This document shows, one piece after another, positions 1-9,513 of a DNA stretch of 63,815 bases (position 1 is its first letter; each line of letters opens with the position of its first letter). The stretch spans positions 1 through 63,815 of the forward strand of contig DAXG01000027.1 of the NCBI GenBank assembly GCA_002506275.1. The letters run 5' to 3'. The translations under genes and the position numbers were made by a program. This stretch comes from Euryarchaeota archaeon UBA259. Its GTDB lineage: Archaea > Thermoplasmatota > Poseidoniia > Poseidoniales > Poseidoniaceae. Below the pieces are notes generated by a model that worked only from the letters and a program-made list of their open reading frames with translations, did no database searches and was not told the origin of the DNA.

Positions 1-584
1 TGTGAAGGCACCTTGAGAACAGGTTTGATGGCGTTAATTGGACCTTTGCTTGAGTCACCTGGGTCGGCTGCACGGCGAATCATCGTGCATTCAACTCTCA
101 GCTCCCCACAGTGTTCATACAACGGCACCAAAGTACGAGAAAGGCCTGTCGTATTGCACGAGACGACACGGGTCCCTTCAACGTTCAAATTTTCCTTGTG
201 GTTGGCAGATGATGTGTATGACATCTCGGTCATCGAATGTTTTTCCCCACCCTGGAAAATCCATTTGATTCCAGCGTTTTGGTACGTTTCCTTGTTGGAA
301 GCCCCTACTTTGCCGGGTGAGCAATCGATAACAATGTCTGCAATTTTGAGCAGATCGGATAAACCGCCATGACACGTATATCCGGCGGCAGCAAACGCTG
401 CGATGCGGTCCTTATCATCGAACGTACAGTAGATTGGGTAGCCCTTTCGAACAGCCAAGTCACAGCCAAAAGCAGGACGGGTCTTTGTCACGCCCACAAT
501 TTCCATGTCATCTTGAGCGTCGACTGCGTCCGCAACCCGCTTTCCAATAGTTCCGTATCCGTTAATTGCAACCTTAATGGTCAT
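1..584 (-). CDS. gap: Archaeal (type II) glyceraldehyde-3-phosphate dehydrogenase, N-terminal part
   Basis: The frame reads leftwards from an ATG at 584 and runs off the left edge, so only the first ~194 residues are present. The start MTIKVAINGYGTIGKRVADA is the Rossmann NAD(P)-binding motif of archaeal GAPDH. SCNTTGL carries the catalytic cysteine that forms the thioester with glyceraldehyde-3-phosphate. SPGKVGASNKE is also typical of the archaeal family. The enzyme oxidises glyceraldehyde-3-phosphate to 1,3-bisphosphoglycerate in the cytoplasm, in glycolysis or gluconeogenesis. The gene is divergent from the glutamate-synthase-like gene, with 128 bases between starts. A TATA-like box at 615-622 fits a transcript with an almost absent leader. 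Identification is firm; the C-terminal part cannot be checked. Confidence 0.93.
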   Translation of the reverse strand, partial: MTIKVAINGYGTIGKRVADAVDAQDDMEIVGVTKTRPAFGCDLAVRKGYPIYCTFDDKDRIAAFAAAGYTCHGGLSDLLKIADIVIDCSPGKVGASNKETYQNAGIKWIFQGGEKHSMTEMSYTSSANHKENLNVEGTRVVSCNTTGLSRTLVPLYEHCGELRVECTMIRRAADPGDSSKGPINAIKPVLKVPS

Positions 585-614
585 GGTTCTCAATATACCT
601 GCCTTTGGAGACCC

Positions 615-622
615 TCTATTAA
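615..622 (-). promoter_or_regulatory. TATA-like box for gap
   Basis: On the minus strand this reads GTTAATAG, centred about 34 nt before the gap ATG. With the usual archaeal TATA-to-start distance of about 26 nt, transcription would begin near 592, giving a leader of under 10 nt. Assigned from spacing and composition only. Confidence 0.35.
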
Positions 623-696
623 CACATCGTCGAAACTGCTGGAAATACGAAGCGAAAAAAACAGTGTTCAAACGAAATGAAGTGAAGCCAAATTAC

Positions 697-702
697 GGGA
701 GG
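697..702 (+). promoter_or_regulatory. Shine-Dalgarno sequence deciding the start at 713
   Basis: GGGAGG lies 10 nt before the ATG at 713 and only 4 nt before an in-frame TTG at 707. The spacing favours the ATG at 713 as the start of the glutamate-synthase-like gene. Confidence 0.5.
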
Positions 703-712
703 CTATTTGGAT

Positions 713-2314
713 ATGAAGCAACAGCCGAACAACATGGCCGAACCAAGAGAGGTTGTTGAACGCTCATTCAACATCAACAAGAAACTTGGACCAAGACTCG
801 TGGCAGCAGCCGAACAAAACGCAATACTGCGTATTGGATGGACCAATGCGGGCGAACCTGTGCCAAAGAACGGGGAACTTGGACTGTGCCCAAACCTTCC
901 ACCAGGCTCGCGCATGAGAGCGCTTGGTGTACTCGGCTCATGGATTGCCGCTTTTGGTAGCGGTGGGAATTTCACAATTCAAGGCGATTCAGGATCATTT
1001 TTAGGTGCTGGAAACCGTGGCAACACAATCGTTTGCGAACAACTCGCAGGGAATTTCGCAGGGTATGCCATGAGAAGCGGACGAATCAGCATCATGGCCG
1101 GTGTTGGTAACGATGCTGGTGCAATGATGAACGGCGGTTTACTGCTTGTCCGAGGTCCAGCAGGTTCTCGAATCGGTGGTGGAATGAAAGATGGACTTAT
1201 CGTCATCCACGGTGACGTTGGCAGTGACCCTGGAGCTGGAATGACCGGTGGACGTATCGTAATCAATGGGCGATGCCCAACTCCACCCGCAGGTGTTGCT
1301 CTGCGACCCCTCACTGCAGCAGAAGTCAAATCCATCAATAAGGAACTCAATGACTCCGAAATGGACGTTCCGAAGGACGCAGTTTGCTTGGTTCATTCAC
1401 CCCTCCTGCAGGTCGAATCTCCAGAACCTCCTGTCTCGAGTTCCGATTTGTCCAGCATAGGGTTGGTTGCAGGTGAATTGAACCACGCAATACCCTACCA
1501 AACATGTGACACTGTCACATTATTGGCTGAACGCAGCGGGGAAAACACACCCATTGCCTTGCCACTTCCACTGCTGCCAATCGTTACCAACGGTGATTCA
1601 CTTAAACTCGGCAAAAACAGTGACCCCTTAGAAGTTCAAATTTTATCTCAACAGCCGTTTATCACGTACACAAATCCAAGACCCATCGATATTGTTCTTC
1701 TCAACGCATCAAATCTTGCAGATGCACCTGAATCATTGAAAGATGCGAACGGTGTAATGGTCGACATCGATGATTTACCAGCCATGAATTCAGAAGAAAT
1801 TGATGGATTCATTGTGGCAGTGAGAACCCTAATTGGAATGGACAAAACCATTGCATTCCTCAATGCAATCGGCCGTGTTGAATCGCTGCATGTCCGCTCA
1901 TCTTACCATGGATTAGACCTCGCAGTAAGTCGAATGGAGGATGGCTCGGGTGTTGCTGAACCCGCAGCCCTTCCAATGATTGGCCGGTCAACTAAAAGCC
2001 ATCTCGCCGGAACACCGACTCAAACTGGAATGCTGCTTGGCCTTTCAGCGAGTGGAACTGATTTAGCGGTACTTCGTGCGTCAGGAATTGACGTTATTTG
2101 CTGCGAAGTTCCAATGCAAGACGCACAGGATTTGGCACACTGGCTCCAAAGCCTTTCGAACGAACTTTCAACAATCCTTAGGCGCCTTGGACTCGATTCG
2201 ATAGACCAACTCAAGCGTCAGCATTTGAGAGCGCTCGATTACGAAACCGCTGCCATCAGCGGCCTACGACTGGTTGGATACGACCGCCCACTACCGCACT
2301 GGTTTTCACGTTGA
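713..2314 (+). CDS. GXGXG-domain protein fused to a degenerate glutamate-synthase-like domain
   Basis: This 533-residue protein has two parts. Residues about 85-190 form a Gly-rich right-handed beta-helix of the GXGXG type (for example GAGNRG, GGGMKDGLIVIHGDVG, GAGMTGGRIVING), as found in the C-terminal domain of glutamate synthase large subunit and in formylmethanofuran dehydrogenase subunit C. Residues about 290-533 resemble, distantly, the FMN-barrel end of glutamate synthase (HGLDLAVSRMEDGSG followed by a helical LGLDSIDQLKR segment). I see neither the usual glycine-rich FMN loop nor the cysteine cluster for the 3Fe-4S centre, and the domain order is reversed relative to GltB. It may be a structural or regulatory glutamate synthase subunit, or have another role. 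An upstream TTG (707) and a downstream ATG (737) are alternative starts. Confidence 0.6.
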   Translation: MKQQPNNMAEPREVVERSFNINKKLGPRLVAAAEQNAILRIGWTNAGEPVPKNGELGLCPNLPPGSRMRALGVLGSWIAAFGSGGNFTIQGDSGSFLGAGNRGNTIVCEQLAGNFAGYAMRSGRISIMAGVGNDAGAMMNGGLLLVRGPAGSRIGGGMKDGLIVIHGDVGSDPGAGMTGGRIVINGRCPTPPAGVALRPLTAAEVKSINKELNDSEMDVPKDAVCLVHSPLLQVESPEPPVSSSDLSSIGLVAGELNHAIPYQTCDTVTLLAERSGENTPIALPLPLLPIVTNGDSLKLGKNSDPLEVQILSQQPFITYTNPRPIDIVLLNASNLADAPESLKDANGVMVDIDDLPAMNSEEIDGFIVAVRTLIGMDKTIAFLNAIGRVESLHVRSSYHGLDLAVSRMEDGSGVAEPAALPMIGRSTKSHLAGTPTQTGMLLGLSASGTDLAVLRASGIDVICCEVPMQDAQDLAHWLQSLSNELSTILRRLGLDSIDQLKRQHLRALDYETAAISGLRLVGYDRPLPHWFSR

Positions 2315-2323
2315 GTTGATACA

Positions 2324-4072
2324 ATGCCGACAATTTCAGTAGAACAAAAACTCCTTCGCTCGCTGCTTGAAAAGCATGGCTTGGTGCATGACATCGCACA
2401 GATGGATGACCAACTGCCGCTCCTCGGAACAGATATTGACACCTGTGATGAGAATGTTCTCGACATTGAAATATTCCCTGACCGACCGGACCTTTTGTCT
2501 GGAGAAACACTCGCTAAAGCCATCCGACCCTTCCTCCACGGTGCGCAGAGTGAGCCGAGCATGGAAGTTTCCAAAGGCTCGGTAACAATGACGGTGGAAC
2601 CTGAACTGGAGCACATACGACCCATTGTAGTCGGTGCAATTGTTCGTGGAGTCAACATTCCAGGCGATGCTGAAGAGAAAGACGCTTTCATCAAGACGCT
2701 CATGAACCACCAAGAAAAATTGCACTTTGCGTTGGGTCGAGGCCGACGCAGGGCATCCATCGGTGTCCATGACCTCTCGACCCTATCGCCTCCGTTCAAG
2801 GTACAAGCCGTTCCTGCAACTACTCGATTTTGCCCTCTCGGTATGGAAAAAGATATGTCACTCCAAGAAATTTTGGAATCGCACCCCAAAGGCATAGATT
2901 ATGCTCATTTGCTTGATGGACTGAATTTGTATCCAATTATTACAGATTCTAACAATCAAGTTCTCTCCTTCCCCCCAATTATCAACGGTGTCCAAACAAC
3001 GGTCACACATTTAACAACTGACTTTTTGATTGAAGTAACGGGTTGGGACCGGCGAGCCTGCGAATCGAGCATGATGCTCATTGCCCTTCAACTGGCAGAG
3101 CGAGGTGGAAAAATTGAGTCCATCGAAGTGAACGGTTACAACGGTACTTTAGAGCACCTACCGCATCCAGAACCCATTCACCATGAAGTAACTCAAAGAC
3201 TGCTCGATGGATTACTTGGCCGCAGTTTGACCGATGAAGAAATCGGCACAGCCACAAACAGAATGGGTGGCCAGTTCCTCGGTCGAACACCTGCTGAAAC
3301 ATTCACGAAGGATCCGAACAACCGGATGTCCGACGTCATCCAAGGCGATACGATTCTTACCTTCGCCATGCCAAGGTGGAGATTCGACATCTTACATCCA
3401 ATCGATTTGGTCGAAGATGTCGCTATCGGTCACGGGTACGAAGACCTCGGCCACGATGTCCCGAAAGCACCGATGACAGCAATACCTCGTTCGGATTCAC
3501 AGATTCGTAGACGAATTCGGGAATCTCTGCAAGGACTTGGGCTGATGCAGATACAATCCCTCACTCTTTCCAACGATTTCGACCAATTTGAAGCCATGCG
3601 ATGGCCTGCAATGGGTGATGTGACACGAATAACGAACCCAATCACGATTGAACACACCCTGCTTCGGCAATATTTGCTTCCTGGATTGTTTCGCTTGATG
3701 GCATCAAACAGACACCACGACCTTCCTCAAGCCGTCTATGAATTGGGAACAGTCGTACGAAACCACTCAAACGGCGATCGATTCGCTTTCCTCGTCGCAG
3801 AACAAAGCGGCGGTTTTGCAGCTGTTCGTGGACGTATTCAAGCGCTCATGAGAGATTTAGGTGCTGCAGAATATTCCATCGAACCGCTTGGTGGGGAAAT
3901 GGGACCTTGGCTGGCCGGGCGATGTGCAAAAGTCATTGTGAACGGTGAACATGTTGGCTGCTTTGGTGAAATGGACCCCGCTGTCAGCGCACTGTACGAG
4001 CTCAAAGTCCCACTCAATGGGGCTGAGTTTGATATTCAAGCACTGCAATCTGTTTTACCCGACCCTGTTTAA
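2324..4072 (+). CDS. pheT: Phenylalanyl-tRNA synthetase beta subunit
   Basis: The 582-residue protein has the archaeal/eukaryotic PheT length and lacks the bacterial N-terminal tRNA-binding extension. The opening MPTISVEQKLLRSLL and LDIEIFPDRPDLLSGETLA belong to the N-terminal region and are followed by a B3/4 editing-type domain. The B5 domain shows PRWRFDILHPIDLVEDVAIG (residues about 350-370), and a catalytic-like core closes the protein. As part of an alpha2-beta2 enzyme with PheS it charges tRNA-Phe. PheS is not in the window. The gene starts 9 bases after the preceding stop, so the two probably share a transcript. Its 3' end overlaps the convergent gene by 4 bases. Confidence 0.95.
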   Translation: MPTISVEQKLLRSLLEKHGLVHDIAQMDDQLPLLGTDIDTCDENVLDIEIFPDRPDLLSGETLAKAIRPFLHGAQSEPSMEVSKGSVTMTVEPELEHIRPIVVGAIVRGVNIPGDAEEKDAFIKTLMNHQEKLHFALGRGRRRASIGVHDLSTLSPPFKVQAVPATTRFCPLGMEKDMSLQEILESHPKGIDYAHLLDGLNLYPIITDSNNQVLSFPPIINGVQTTVTHLTTDFLIEVTGWDRRACESSMMLIALQLAERGGKIESIEVNGYNGTLEHLPHPEPIHHEVTQRLLDGLLGRSLTDEEIGTATNRMGGQFLGRTPAETFTKDPNNRMSDVIQGDTILTFAMPRWRFDILHPIDLVEDVAIGHGYEDLGHDVPKAPMTAIPRSDSQIRRRIRESLQGLGLMQIQSLTLSNDFDQFEAMRWPAMGDVTRITNPITIEHTLLRQYLLPGLFRLMASNRHHDLPQAVYELGTVVRNHSNGDRFAFLVAEQSGGFAAVRGRIQALMRDLGAAEYSIEPLGGEMGPWLAGRCAKVIVNGEHVGCFGEMDPAVSALYELKVPLNGAEFDIQALQSVLPDPV

Positions 4073-4449
4073 GACTGATACGGAACATACGTCCCATCAT
4101 CGTTCTTTTGGTGAGCAACTGAATCAAAGGAACCGTCGTTGTTCTTCTTGTAATGGTATCCGTCCGTATGATGAACCCACGTGAAGTTCTCTTGTGCAGG
4201 TGATTTGAGTGAACTTGAGTCCACGATTCCTTCGTAAAATTGCGATTGCTCTTCTGCACGCTTAATGGTCGTGTCCCCGTTTCCAAAAAGAGATACTGCA
4301 GCCATGTAGTCATCCGACTTTCGATGGGATGAATCCTCAAGAGTTTCCTTGGCAGAACCTGAATCCTTTCGATAGACGATCGCTTGAGGTTCCGGCTCGT
4401 CTACTTGCAGAGGTTGCTTCTTTTTCCCGAAGGGCCAGAAAGGAGGCAT
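4069..4449 (-). CDS. Small unknown protein
   Basis: I do not recognise this 126-residue protein. It begins MPPFWPFGKKKQ, is mostly polar and looks disordered in the middle. It ends with a compact aromatic segment (WVHHTDGYHYKKNNDGSF, then GTYVPYQS) that resembles a small beta-hairpin module. No signal peptide or membrane segment is seen. The frame stays open upstream to 4587, but the ATG at 4449 is preceded by GCAGGAG and leaves 94 bases for the promoter of the divergent surface-protein gene. Its stop overlaps the end of pheT by 4 bases on the other strand. Confidence 0.6.
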   Translation of the reverse strand: MPPFWPFGKKKQPLQVDEPEPQAIVYRKDSGSAKETLEDSSHRKSDDYMAAVSLFGNGDTTIKRAEEQSQFYEGIVDSSSLKSPAQENFTWVHHTDGYHYKKNNDGSFDSVAHQKNDDGTYVPYQS

Positions 4450-4543
4450 ATCACTACGACGAACTCCTGCTTGATGAAGACTGCGAAGGTCACTTGATGC
4501 AGGAATTGGGTGAAGTTCAAAGGGTGAATGGCTTGGACAGACT

Positions 4544-6964
4544 ATGCGCAGTGTGTTCGTTGGGATGCTCATACTGATGCATGTCATGGTTCCTTTTGCT
4601 GGGGCCGTGAGTCATGCTGTGACCACCGAGAGTCGCGATGCTCAACTCGATGTCATTGGGCTCAATCAAGTGACAGTTCACCGCGGTGAATTGGTTGAAG
4701 TGCTGTTCACATTGCATAACCTCGGAGAAGTTGAAGACACCTTTAGTTTTGATTTGGTCGCGGAAATTGATGGATTGACTGCCACTGGCTTACCGCACTC
4801 CAAAACCGTCGAAAGCGGTTACCTGCGTCAAGTTAAATTCAATATATCGGCAGACAATGATGCCATTTATGGAGTGTACAATCTTTCGCTGCGTTTCACT
4901 TCGCTCAATGATGTGAACTGGAACCAAACAGAATCATTCCATACCAAAATCGCACCGTATTCAAATCTAAATTTTGGCTCCAGTGGAATTTCATCTTTCA
5001 TTGTCAATCAGAATACACGGACTTCGGTTGCCATGAACATCACCAACAACGCCACTTTGGAAGATGAAGTGACCTTCAACCTCTATTCGACCTCCAATTG
5101 GAATTGGGGATGGACGATGAACTCAACCGATGGAGTAAACGCCTATGAAACAATTCAGCCTGATTCGGTCACGTTCATTTTCCTGTGGGTGGATGTACCT
5201 TTCGTCATTGATGGTTCACCGCTGTTTAACAACGGCCCAAGATTCCAAATCAGTGCCGTGTCAAGCATTGATGGCGATGTCGTGCAATGGTCATTTGATA
5301 TGCTCATGAGTGAATACAAAAATGCTTCAATCGACCAGTCCGGACCGGATGCGGTCATTGAACCAGGTGGTGTTGAACGGGTTTCCATCGATGTTCGAAA
5401 TACGGGAAACTCACCAAACTATCTCAACATCACACTCGAAGCCATCGATGCACAAGGGATTCCAATCCCTGGCATCCCGAACTTTGACCGAATTACGTCC
5501 GATGGTTGGACTGTCGCCTTGTTTGATGGACTTGAAGAAAACATTCTCCAACCAAACGAATCCAGAACCATCAGAATTGGTTTCCAAGCACCGTTTGAGT
5601 ATTCAGGGGAATTCGATGTTCGAGTGCGCGTGTTTGCTGTAGGCGCCATGCTCAATCTACGAACAATAGATGTCGGCGGTTCTATTGGTTGGGAGAGAAA
5701 CGGTAGCGTTGAACTTCGTACCAATGAATGTCAATCACTCTTACCTGCTGAAACATGCACTGCTGGTGTCGAAGTGTACAACGGCGGGAATGCTGTTGAC
5801 TCCTTTGAGTATTCGATCACTCAAGTTCCTGACTTTGTTACCGCTCAGTTGATTCAAACCACAACTGAGTTGCAGCCCGGTGAATATGAGAACCTCACAC
5901 TTATCGAGATTACAGCCAACGCATCCGCATTGGCTTTCGAACTTGGCGAGGTCGTTATTGAGACGTATTTTCTTAACACGGACACATCCGTTGGGACATC
6001 ACGTGTTCCCGTTAAAATTGCACCTGTGATTCAGTGGAACTTTACAGACGTAGTCGAAGAAATCGACAACGATGGTCGACTCTCGATTGCCTTGACTCTG
6101 AGAAATGAAGGCAACACAGCGGACGGTTTGCTGGTCCAATTGCAATCGTCACACTCCACCCCTATGTCGTTTATACCTCCAAGTTTCGCAGTCTATGAAC
6201 AAGGCATCGAGTACCCACGGTCCTTTGAAGTGAGTAACATTCCAATCGGATACAACTTTACGGTTCGAGCATGGGTTGACCTTCCACAAGACCAGACAAC
6301 GAACGGTACTGTTTGGGTGAACACTTCAGTTCGCTCCCAGTTTGAACCGAGTAATTCGTTTGTACACACCAGTAAAGGAGATTACCTCGGTGTTACTTGG
6401 CAAGAAGAACTTGAAAAAGAGTCATTGGATGTGTTCGGCATGATAGCACTCGGTTTTGAAATCCTCAAAGCATGGTCATTTATGATTGGCGCTGTGTTGA
6501 TATCAGGGGTGGTCATCTACAAATCAGTTGTTTCACGAAATGCGCGAACTTTAGAGCGACGTGAACTCGAGGCGTTGAGTCAACCGCAACCACAGCAGTC
6601 AGCTGGTGATTGGATGAACAAATTCAGTGCAACTGAGCCGGAAGTTGTCAAAGACGCTTCTGTTCAAGTCAACCCTGAACACTTCAAGCAGGCTTTCCAA
6701 AAGCGTTCAGGAGAATATAAGCAAGCAAGTGCTCCGGTCGATACAGCGTTAACACAAGCAGCCACATCAGTGCTTGAATACCACAGTTCGAACGATGCAC
6801 TCGCATCAGCCAATTCGCTCTTCGCCGACAAGCAAATTGCAAAAACCGCCTCACCTGTATCCGGAATGGAAGTCTTCCCGACAACAATACAGCCAAAGAA
6901 GGAACCTGTTCGGACCCAACCACCCAATCTTGCTCTGCCGGTCGACGATGACTTTGACATCTGA
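4544..6964 (+). CDS. Membrane-anchored surface protein with Ig-like repeats
   Basis: The 806-residue protein has an N-terminal signal peptide (residues 1-22, hydrophobic FVGMLILMHVMVPFAGA). A long ectodomain follows with repeated beta-sandwich segments of CARDB/NEW3 type, for example VLFTLHNLGEVEDTFSFDL, VRNTGNSPNYLNITLEAI and LRNEGNTADGLLVQLQSS. Many N-X-S/T sequons are present. One transmembrane helix lies at about 633-657, before a basic stop and a roughly 140-residue cytoplasmic tail rich in Gln, Ser and Pro. The arrangement suggests an adhesive or S-layer-associated protein held in the membrane. It sits 9 bases before rnhB, so they probably share a transcript. No enzymatic motif was seen and the exact role is unknown. 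Confidence 0.8.
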   Translation: MRSVFVGMLILMHVMVPFAGAVSHAVTTESRDAQLDVIGLNQVTVHRGELVEVLFTLHNLGEVEDTFSFDLVAEIDGLTATGLPHSKTVESGYLRQVKFNISADNDAIYGVYNLSLRFTSLNDVNWNQTESFHTKIAPYSNLNFGSSGISSFIVNQNTRTSVAMNITNNATLEDEVTFNLYSTSNWNWGWTMNSTDGVNAYETIQPDSVTFIFLWVDVPFVIDGSPLFNNGPRFQISAVSSIDGDVVQWSFDMLMSEYKNASIDQSGPDAVIEPGGVERVSIDVRNTGNSPNYLNITLEAIDAQGIPIPGIPNFDRITSDGWTVALFDGLEENILQPNESRTIRIGFQAPFEYSGEFDVRVRVFAVGAMLNLRTIDVGGSIGWERNGSVELRTNECQSLLPAETCTAGVEVYNGGNAVDSFEYSITQVPDFVTAQLIQTTTELQPGEYENLTLIEITANASALAFELGEVVIETYFLNTDTSVGTSRVPVKIAPVIQWNFTDVVEEIDNDGRLSIALTLRNEGNTADGLLVQLQSSHSTPMSFIPPSFAVYEQGIEYPRSFEVSNIPIGYNFTVRAWVDLPQDQTTNGTVWVNTSVRSQFEPSNSFVHTSKGDYLGVTWQEELEKESLDVFGMIALGFEILKAWSFMIGAVLISGVVIYKSVVSRNARTLERRELEALSQPQPQQSAGDWMNKFSATEPEVVKDASVQVNPEHFKQAFQKRSGEYKQASAPVDTALTQAATSVLEYHSSNDALASANSLFADKQIAKTASPVSGMEVFPTTIQPKKEPVRTQPPNLALPVDDDFDI

Positions 6965-6973
6965 AGTGATAGC

Positions 6974-7702
6974 ATGTGGAATGTTGGTGTTGATGAAGCT
7001 GGCCGAGGGCCAGTATTGGGCCCACTGGTCGTTGGTGCTGTTGCCCTTCCAGTTGACGATGTCCAAATGCTAACTGAGCGAGGCGTCAAAGATTCAAAGG
7101 ATTTGACGCATAAGAAAAGACTCGAACTCGTCAAGTGGTTTCATGAACACGCTGAACAAAGAAATTGGTATCACTCACTCATCGTGTGCCGTCCAGAACG
7201 TATCGACCATGCCGTTCAATCGACGGGACTCAATTTGCTGGAAGTGGAACTTTTTGCAGAGGCTCTTGTTGAGATACGGGAAAAGGTCCATGATTCCATT
7301 TCGATTTTGAACGATGCCTGTGATGTGAACGAACAACGGTTCAGTGACCGAATAGCAGCTCGACTTCCTGGCTGGCCATGGAAGGATTCCAGTATTCACT
7401 CAGAACATAAAGCAGACACGAACCATGCCATCGTCGGTATGGCAAGTATTTTGGCCAAGGTCAAACGCGATGAAGCGATACTTCAGCTTGCAGAAGAAAT
7501 TGGTTCACCCATTGGTTCTGGGTATCCAAGCGACCCCAAAACCAAAGCAGCACTTCCAGCCCTCTTAGGTGAAAAAACACCGCACCCTTCACTGCGTTGG
7601 TCTTGGAAAACAGTGACCAGAGCATGGAAGGAAATATACGGCATTGACCCTCCAAAACGTCCGTTCACAGATAAACATCAATCGACATTGTTCGACCGAT
7701 AA
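6974..7702 (+). CDS. rnhB: Ribonuclease HII
   Basis: The 242-residue protein starts MWNVGVDEAGRGPVLGPLVV, the family signature with the first catalytic Asp and Glu. LNDACDVNEQRF carries the next acidic residue, and SEHKADTNHAIVGMASILAK is the conserved archaeal C-terminal catalytic segment. The enzyme cuts the RNA strand of RNA/DNA hybrids and removes single ribonucleotides or primers from DNA. Length and motifs are normal. The start follows the surface-protein stop by 9 bases. Confidence 0.95.
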   Translation: MWNVGVDEAGRGPVLGPLVVGAVALPVDDVQMLTERGVKDSKDLTHKKRLELVKWFHEHAEQRNWYHSLIVCRPERIDHAVQSTGLNLLEVELFAEALVEIREKVHDSISILNDACDVNEQRFSDRIAARLPGWPWKDSSIHSEHKADTNHAIVGMASILAKVKRDEAILQLAEEIGSPIGSGYPSDPKTKAALPALLGEKTPHPSLRWSWKTVTRAWKEIYGIDPPKRPFTDKHQSTLFDR

Positions 7703-7710
7703 CCCGATGG

Positions 7711-9471
7711 ATGGGCGAGCACTTGATGAAGCAAAGGTTACAGCAAAGGTTGAGCCCCATGACATGGACACCAGATGAAGAAACACTTGCATCGTTCCGA
7801 CACCTTGCTCTGCAAAATGCAATCGAGTACGAAGGCAAGGCTGCTCCAGGTTCCGTTATCGGCCGGCTCATGGGCACTCGAAGTGACCTTCGACCCCATG
7901 GGAAAATCATTTCACCTTTGATCGCTAAAGCCGTAGCTGATGCAAACGCTATGGCTGCAGAACAGGGCGTTGCGGCACTGCAAGCGATTTTGGAACTGGA
8001 GGCTCCACATTTGCTCGAAAAGCGTGAGAAAAAGGAACGGAGAGAAGGTTTGCCTGAACTCAAAAACGCAACGAAAGGAAAAGTTGTGCTCCGGTTTGCG
8101 CCAAACCCAAACGGACCACTTTCGTTTGGACATGCCCGAGGAATCGTCATTAACGGAAAATATGCGGAAGAATGGGATGGAGAGTTAATTCTTCGTTTCG
8201 ATGATACCGATACGGTTGTCAAACCACCTTTGCCGGTAGCGTACAACCAGATACCCGAGGAAGCAGAATGGCTGCTGGGATTCAAACCCCACAGAATTGT
8301 TATTGCTAGCGACCAAATACCACATTATTATGAACATGCAGAAATGATGCTGCAGAGAGATTTTGGTTATGTCTGCCAGTGCAGCGGAGAAGCCTTCAAG
8401 GAGTTCCGTGTTTCAAAAACTGAATGTCCGTGCAGAGTCAATTCAGTTGAAGTGAACATGGAACTGTGGAACAAAATGTTGGACGGTACCTTCGTCCCAG
8501 GTGATGCCGTCGTGCGTGTAAAAACGGCAATGGACTTGAAGAACCCTGCACTGCGCGACTGGCCTGCACTGCGAATTCAGAATACAGCCGAACACCCGCA
8601 CCCACGTTCAGAAATTGGTTCGAAGTACCGTGTCTGGCCACTTCTCGATTTCCAAAGTGCTGTTGAGGATCATCTTCAAGGCGTCACGCACATCATACGT
8701 GGAAAAGATCTCATGGATTCAACCCGTAAGCAAACTTTGCTTTACGCACACTTTGGTTGGACCTATCCTGAAACCATGTATTGGGGTCGAGTAAAGGTCC
8801 ACGAATGGGGTGGTTTCTCGACTTCACAAATGCGCAGAGATATCGAAGCCGGTCTGTTTACCGGGTGGGATGATTTGAGATTACCAACGCTGACTGGACT
8901 AAGAAACAGAGGAATTACTGCCGAAGCATTACGAAACTTCTGGATCGAGTTAGGCGTCACCCAAAAAGACATTTCAGTCCCACTGTCAACGCTCTACTCA
9001 CACAATACGAAAAGCATCGATGATGATGCACCACGTCTGTCTTTTGTTCGAAATCCGAAAAAACTGGAACTGGTCGGTGAGCACCAAGATTCCATAGAGG
9101 TCGATGTACATCCGAATCATCCTCAACTTGGTGCACGAACGTTTGGATTAACCAGTAACGCTGTGTGGGTCGAACAAGAAGATGCCGAGAAGAAAGAGAT
9201 TCGATTGAAAGGTTTTGCAAATGTAGAAGTTACCGGAGATCAAGCGACCGTTGGCTCAATTGACCGTATTGACCGGCGTTCCATTGTACACTGGCTGAGT
9301 GAATCCAATGCGATAGAAGGCACCCTTTTACTCGCTGAGGACGGTGAAATTATCCGTCTTGAAGGGAAGATCGAAAAGCACGACTACCCGATTGGAACAA
9401 TGCTGCAAATTGAAAGAATAGGATATGCAAAAGTTGTAGACGCATCAACACTCGTGTTCACCCATTCTTGA
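7711..9471 (+). CDS. gltX: Glutamyl-tRNA synthetase, archaeal type
   Basis: This 586-residue class I synthetase has an archaeal-type N-terminal helical extension (to about residue 125). The HIGH-equivalent LRFAPNPNGPLSFGHARG follows. A Cys-rich insertion (CQC and CPC near residues 225-245) could bind zinc. The KMSKS-equivalent is FSTSQMRRDIEAG followed by TGWDDLRLPTL, with the usual last lysine replaced by Gln. The C-terminal part is the beta-barrel anticodon-binding domain of the GlnRS-like group. It attaches glutamate to tRNA-Glu, and in archaea often also to tRNA-Gln. Internal ATGs at 7726 and 7760 are possible starts, because no clear ribosome site precedes 7711. It follows rnhB by 8 bases. 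Confidence 0.93.
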   Translation: MGEHLMKQRLQQRLSPMTWTPDEETLASFRHLALQNAIEYEGKAAPGSVIGRLMGTRSDLRPHGKIISPLIAKAVADANAMAAEQGVAALQAILELEAPHLLEKREKKERREGLPELKNATKGKVVLRFAPNPNGPLSFGHARGIVINGKYAEEWDGELILRFDDTDTVVKPPLPVAYNQIPEEAEWLLGFKPHRIVIASDQIPHYYEHAEMMLQRDFGYVCQCSGEAFKEFRVSKTECPCRVNSVEVNMELWNKMLDGTFVPGDAVVRVKTAMDLKNPALRDWPALRIQNTAEHPHPRSEIGSKYRVWPLLDFQSAVEDHLQGVTHIIRGKDLMDSTRKQTLLYAHFGWTYPETMYWGRVKVHEWGGFSTSQMRRDIEAGLFTGWDDLRLPTLTGLRNRGITAEALRNFWIELGVTQKDISVPLSTLYSHNTKSIDDDAPRLSFVRNPKKLELVGEHQDSIEVDVHPNHPQLGARTFGLTSNAVWVEQEDAEKKEIRLKGFANVEVTGDQATVGSIDRIDRRSIVHWLSESNAIEGTLLLAEDGEIIRLEGKIEKHDYPIGTMLQIERIGYAKVVDASTLVFTHS

Positions 9472-9483
9472 AGAACGGGTAAG

Positions 9484-9491
9484 AATATAAT
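9484..9491 (+). promoter_or_regulatory. TATA-like box for the CBS-domain gene
   Basis: AATATAAT in the 42-base gap after gltX is centred about 26 nt before the GTG at 9514. This fits a leaderless transcript starting at or next to that codon. Confidence 0.45.
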
Positions 9492-9513
9492 TCTGGAACG
9501 CTACCGCTACTCA

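Noticed and set aside
13..372. Plus-strand frame of 119 codons at the left edge
   Set aside because: It is antisense to the clear archaeal GAPDH coding sequence and has no recognisable domain.
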